Assembly (NCBI GenBank): GCA_948528155.1
Contig: CAOSZT010000014.1
Span: 1 to 26,638 of the forward strand
Direction of reading: 5' to 3'
From: an uncultured Clostridia bacterium
Lineage (GTDB): Bacteria; Bacillota; Clostridia; TANB77; CAG-508
Length of the DNA: 26,638 bases
Under the pieces are notes generated by a model, which saw nothing but the letters and a program-made list of their open reading frames with translations, was not told where the DNA came from and ran no database searches. How positions within the stretch are numbered: the stretch's first letter is position 1; each line of letters starts with the position of its first letter. A program made the translations under genes and the position numbers. Below, piece after piece: positions 25,001-26,638 of the stretch.

Positions 25001-26350
25001 ATGACAATTGACCAAGATGAACTTTTAAGCAAATTACAAGAATTACTTAAAAATGAAGTTTCAACAATATCATATGAGACTTGGATTCAACCTTTAGGAA
25101 TAGACAGTATAAAAGATAATCATATAGTATTTACTGTTAAATCATTTTTTCAAAAAGATTTTATTGAGAATAAGTTCGACAGCCTAATATTTAACACATT
25201 AAGGTATATAACAAATAAAGAATGGACATTTTCAGTTATAGATTTATCAGTAGAATCAAATAACAGTGAAATAATATCAACCAAAAATCCAAATGTATCT
25301 GATTCAGAATTAGAAACACATCACCAAACATTAAATACAAAATATACCTTTGAAACTTTTGTAGTAGGTAATAACAATAGATTTGCACATGCAGCAGCAT
25401 TAGCAGTAGGAAATGAACCAGGAAAATCTTACAATCCACTTTTTCTATATGGTGGAGTTGGATTAGGAAAAACTCACTTAATGCAAGCAATAGGGAATAG
25501 GATATTAGAAAATAACTCAAAATCTAATGTCTTATATGTTACATCAGAAAAATTTACAAATCAACTAATAAACTCTATAAAAGACAATAAAACTGAAATG
25601 TTTAGAAACAAATACAGAAATATAGATGCCTTACTAATTGATGACATTCAATTCATAGCTGGAAAAGATAGAGTTCAAGAAGAATTTTTCCATACCTTTA
25701 ACACATTAAGAGAAGATGGCAAACAAATAATTATCTCAAGTGATAAACCACCAAGAGATATAGAATTTCTAGAAGACAGGCTAAAATCAAGATTTGAATG
25801 GGGACTTTTAGCAGATATAGGAGCACCAGATTATGAAACAAGACTAGCAATATTAAGAAAAAAAGCCCAAGATGAAAACATAATAATAGACGATTCTATA
25901 TTATCAAACATAGCAACCAAAATAGACTCAAATATAAGAGAACTAGAGGGAGTATTCAATAAAATTGTAGCAAGGGCATCTTTAACACACAGTCCAATAA
26001 CAATAGAATTAGCTGAAAACATAATAAATGAATTCAAATATGAAAGTGAAAAAATAATATCTAGTGATTTTATAAAAGAAACTGTAGCAAAATACTTCAG
26101 CATAGATAAAGAAGAATTAGCTGGAGCAAAAAGATCAAATGATATAGCCTTTCCAAGACAAATAGCAATGTATTTATGCAGAGAAGTAGCTGGAATGTCT
26201 TTTCCACAAATAGGAGGAGAGTTTGGAAAAAGAGATCACTCAACAGTAATGCATGGTTATAATAAAATTTCAAAAGAGATAAAAGAAAAAAATAGTACTA
26301 AGCTAATTGTGGAAAGTGTGAAGAACATAATTACAAGTGAAAAAAAATAA
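25001..26350 (+). CDS. dnaA: Chromosomal replication initiator DnaA
   Basis: 449 residues, normal length. Domain I (about 1-75) is followed by a short linker, then the AAA+ core: Walker A GGVGLGKT (151-158), Walker B LLIDD (211-215), sensor I IISSDKPP (244-251) and the Arg-finger region DRLKSRF (259-265). The C-terminal DNA-binding signature DHSTVMHGYNK is at 412-422. DnaA binds the boxes on both sides and opens the origin. I chose the ATG at 25001 (MTIDQDELLSK) with AAAGAAAGG 9 nt upstream. The longer frame from 24905 would translate two DnaA boxes and starts with a non-family FFFLFFYE-like stretch. Confidence 0.97.
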   Translation: MTIDQDELLSKLQELLKNEVSTISYETWIQPLGIDSIKDNHIVFTVKSFFQKDFIENKFDSLIFNTLRYITNKEWTFSVIDLSVESNNSEIISTKNPNVSDSELETHHQTLNTKYTFETFVVGNNNRFAHAAALAVGNEPGKSYNPLFLYGGVGLGKTHLMQAIGNRILENNSKSNVLYVTSEKFTNQLINSIKDNKTEMFRNKYRNIDALLIDDIQFIAGKDRVQEEFFHTFNTLREDGKQIIISSDKPPRDIEFLEDRLKSRFEWGLLADIGAPDYETRLAILRKKAQDENIIIDDSILSNIATKIDSNIRELEGVFNKIVARASLTHSPITIELAENIINEFKYESEKIISSDFIKETVAKYFSIDKEELAGAKRSNDIAFPRQIAMYLCREVAGMSFPQIGGEFGKRDHSTVMHGYNKISKEIKEKNSTKLIVESVKNIITSEKK

Positions 26351-26386
26351 GAAAATTCAAATAAAAAAGTAGTATTTTTAAAATTA

Positions 26387-26418
26387 TGTTTGTAAAAAAA
26401 ATTGTTTGTAAAAAAAAT
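26387..26418 (+). repeat. Perfect tandem 16-bp duplication after dnaA
   Basis: TGTTTGTAAAAAAAAT occurs twice in direct succession (26387-26402, 26403-26418), between the dnaA stop and the downstream DnaA-box cluster. Confidence 0.85.
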
Positions 26419-26450
26419 ATCAAATTATTCTTACGGAAGCAATATATTTA

Positions 26451-26638
26451 ATATCCACAACCAGATGTGAATAACCTGTTTAAAAACTGTGTAAAACTAA
26501 ATTATACACAATAGAATAAAAAAGGTGTGGAAAAAAAGACAAATTATCCACTAAATTATTCACAATAATTTTTCTAGGGATATCAACTTTCAACATAGTT
26601 TTCCACAGTTTCCACAATACCTAATACTAATACTACTA
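26451..26638. other. oriC: oriC, downstream DnaA-box cluster with DnaA-trio unwinding element
   Basis: DnaA-box-like 9-mers occur at 26451-26459 (ATATCCACA), 26466-26474 (reverse, TTATTCACA), 26502-26510 (TTATACACA), 26526-26534 (reverse, TTTTCCACA), 26544-26552 (TTATCCACT), 26556-26564 (TTATTCACA), 26599-26607 (TTTTCCACA) and 26608-26616 (GTTTCCACA). The last two abut exactly and are followed by CTAATACTAATACTACTA (26621-26638), a run of CTA/ATA triplets matching the DnaA-trio element that DnaA uses to melt DNA in B. subtilis. The AT-rich unwinding region would follow past the window edge. Confidence 0.88.

Overview
The window is AT-rich (roughly three quarters A+T by eye) bacterial chromosome around the replication origin of a Firmicute, most likely an uncultured gut-type Clostridium relative. 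The evidence is the gene order rpmH-rnpA-yidD-yidC-jag-mnmE-mnmG-rsmG-parA-parB running away from a divergent dnaA, strong AGGAGG-type ribosome binding sites, heavy use of ATA/TTA/AGA codons, and TGA used as a stop. I cannot name a species.

Layout from right to left. At 26351-26638 there is a DnaA-box cluster that ends in a B. subtilis-type DnaA-trio unwinding element at the window edge; dnaN would be expected just beyond. dnaA (25001-26350, + strand) is preceded by a second set of DnaA boxes, so the origin is bipartite. All remaining genes are on the minus strand, co-directional with a leftward replication fork. The housekeeping block is rpmH, rnpA, yidD, yidC, jag, mnmE (carrying an apparent 1-nt frameshift near its start), mnmG and rsmG. 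A 450-bp gap with a long inverted repeat follows, then parA-parB and a DUF4446 gene, then two tRNA-Ser genes (UGA and GCU).

From 14050 down to 1275 lies a type IV secretion (conjugation-like) locus: three tandem VirB2/TrbC-like small membrane proteins, a PrgI/VirB3-like protein, a TraC-like protein, a VirB4 ATPase, a large VirB6/TrbL-like membrane protein, and a two-domain peptidoglycan hydrolase (lysozyme-like plus NlpC/P60, VirB1/CwlT role) flanked by two membrane-anchored proteins that look NTF2/VirB8-like. The parts for a wall-crossing channel are present, but no relaxase, VirD4 coupling ATPase, integrase or attachment repeat is visible. A strong terminator closes this locus. An ABC exporter ATPase and the first part of its permease follow and run off the left edge.

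The points most worth checking are the T4SS-like locus lying directly beside the chromosomal origin with no visible transfer genes, the mnmE frameshift, the DnaA-trio element, a consensus DnaA box in the spacer of the predicted prgI/virB4 promoter, and the long inverted repeat between parA and rsmG.
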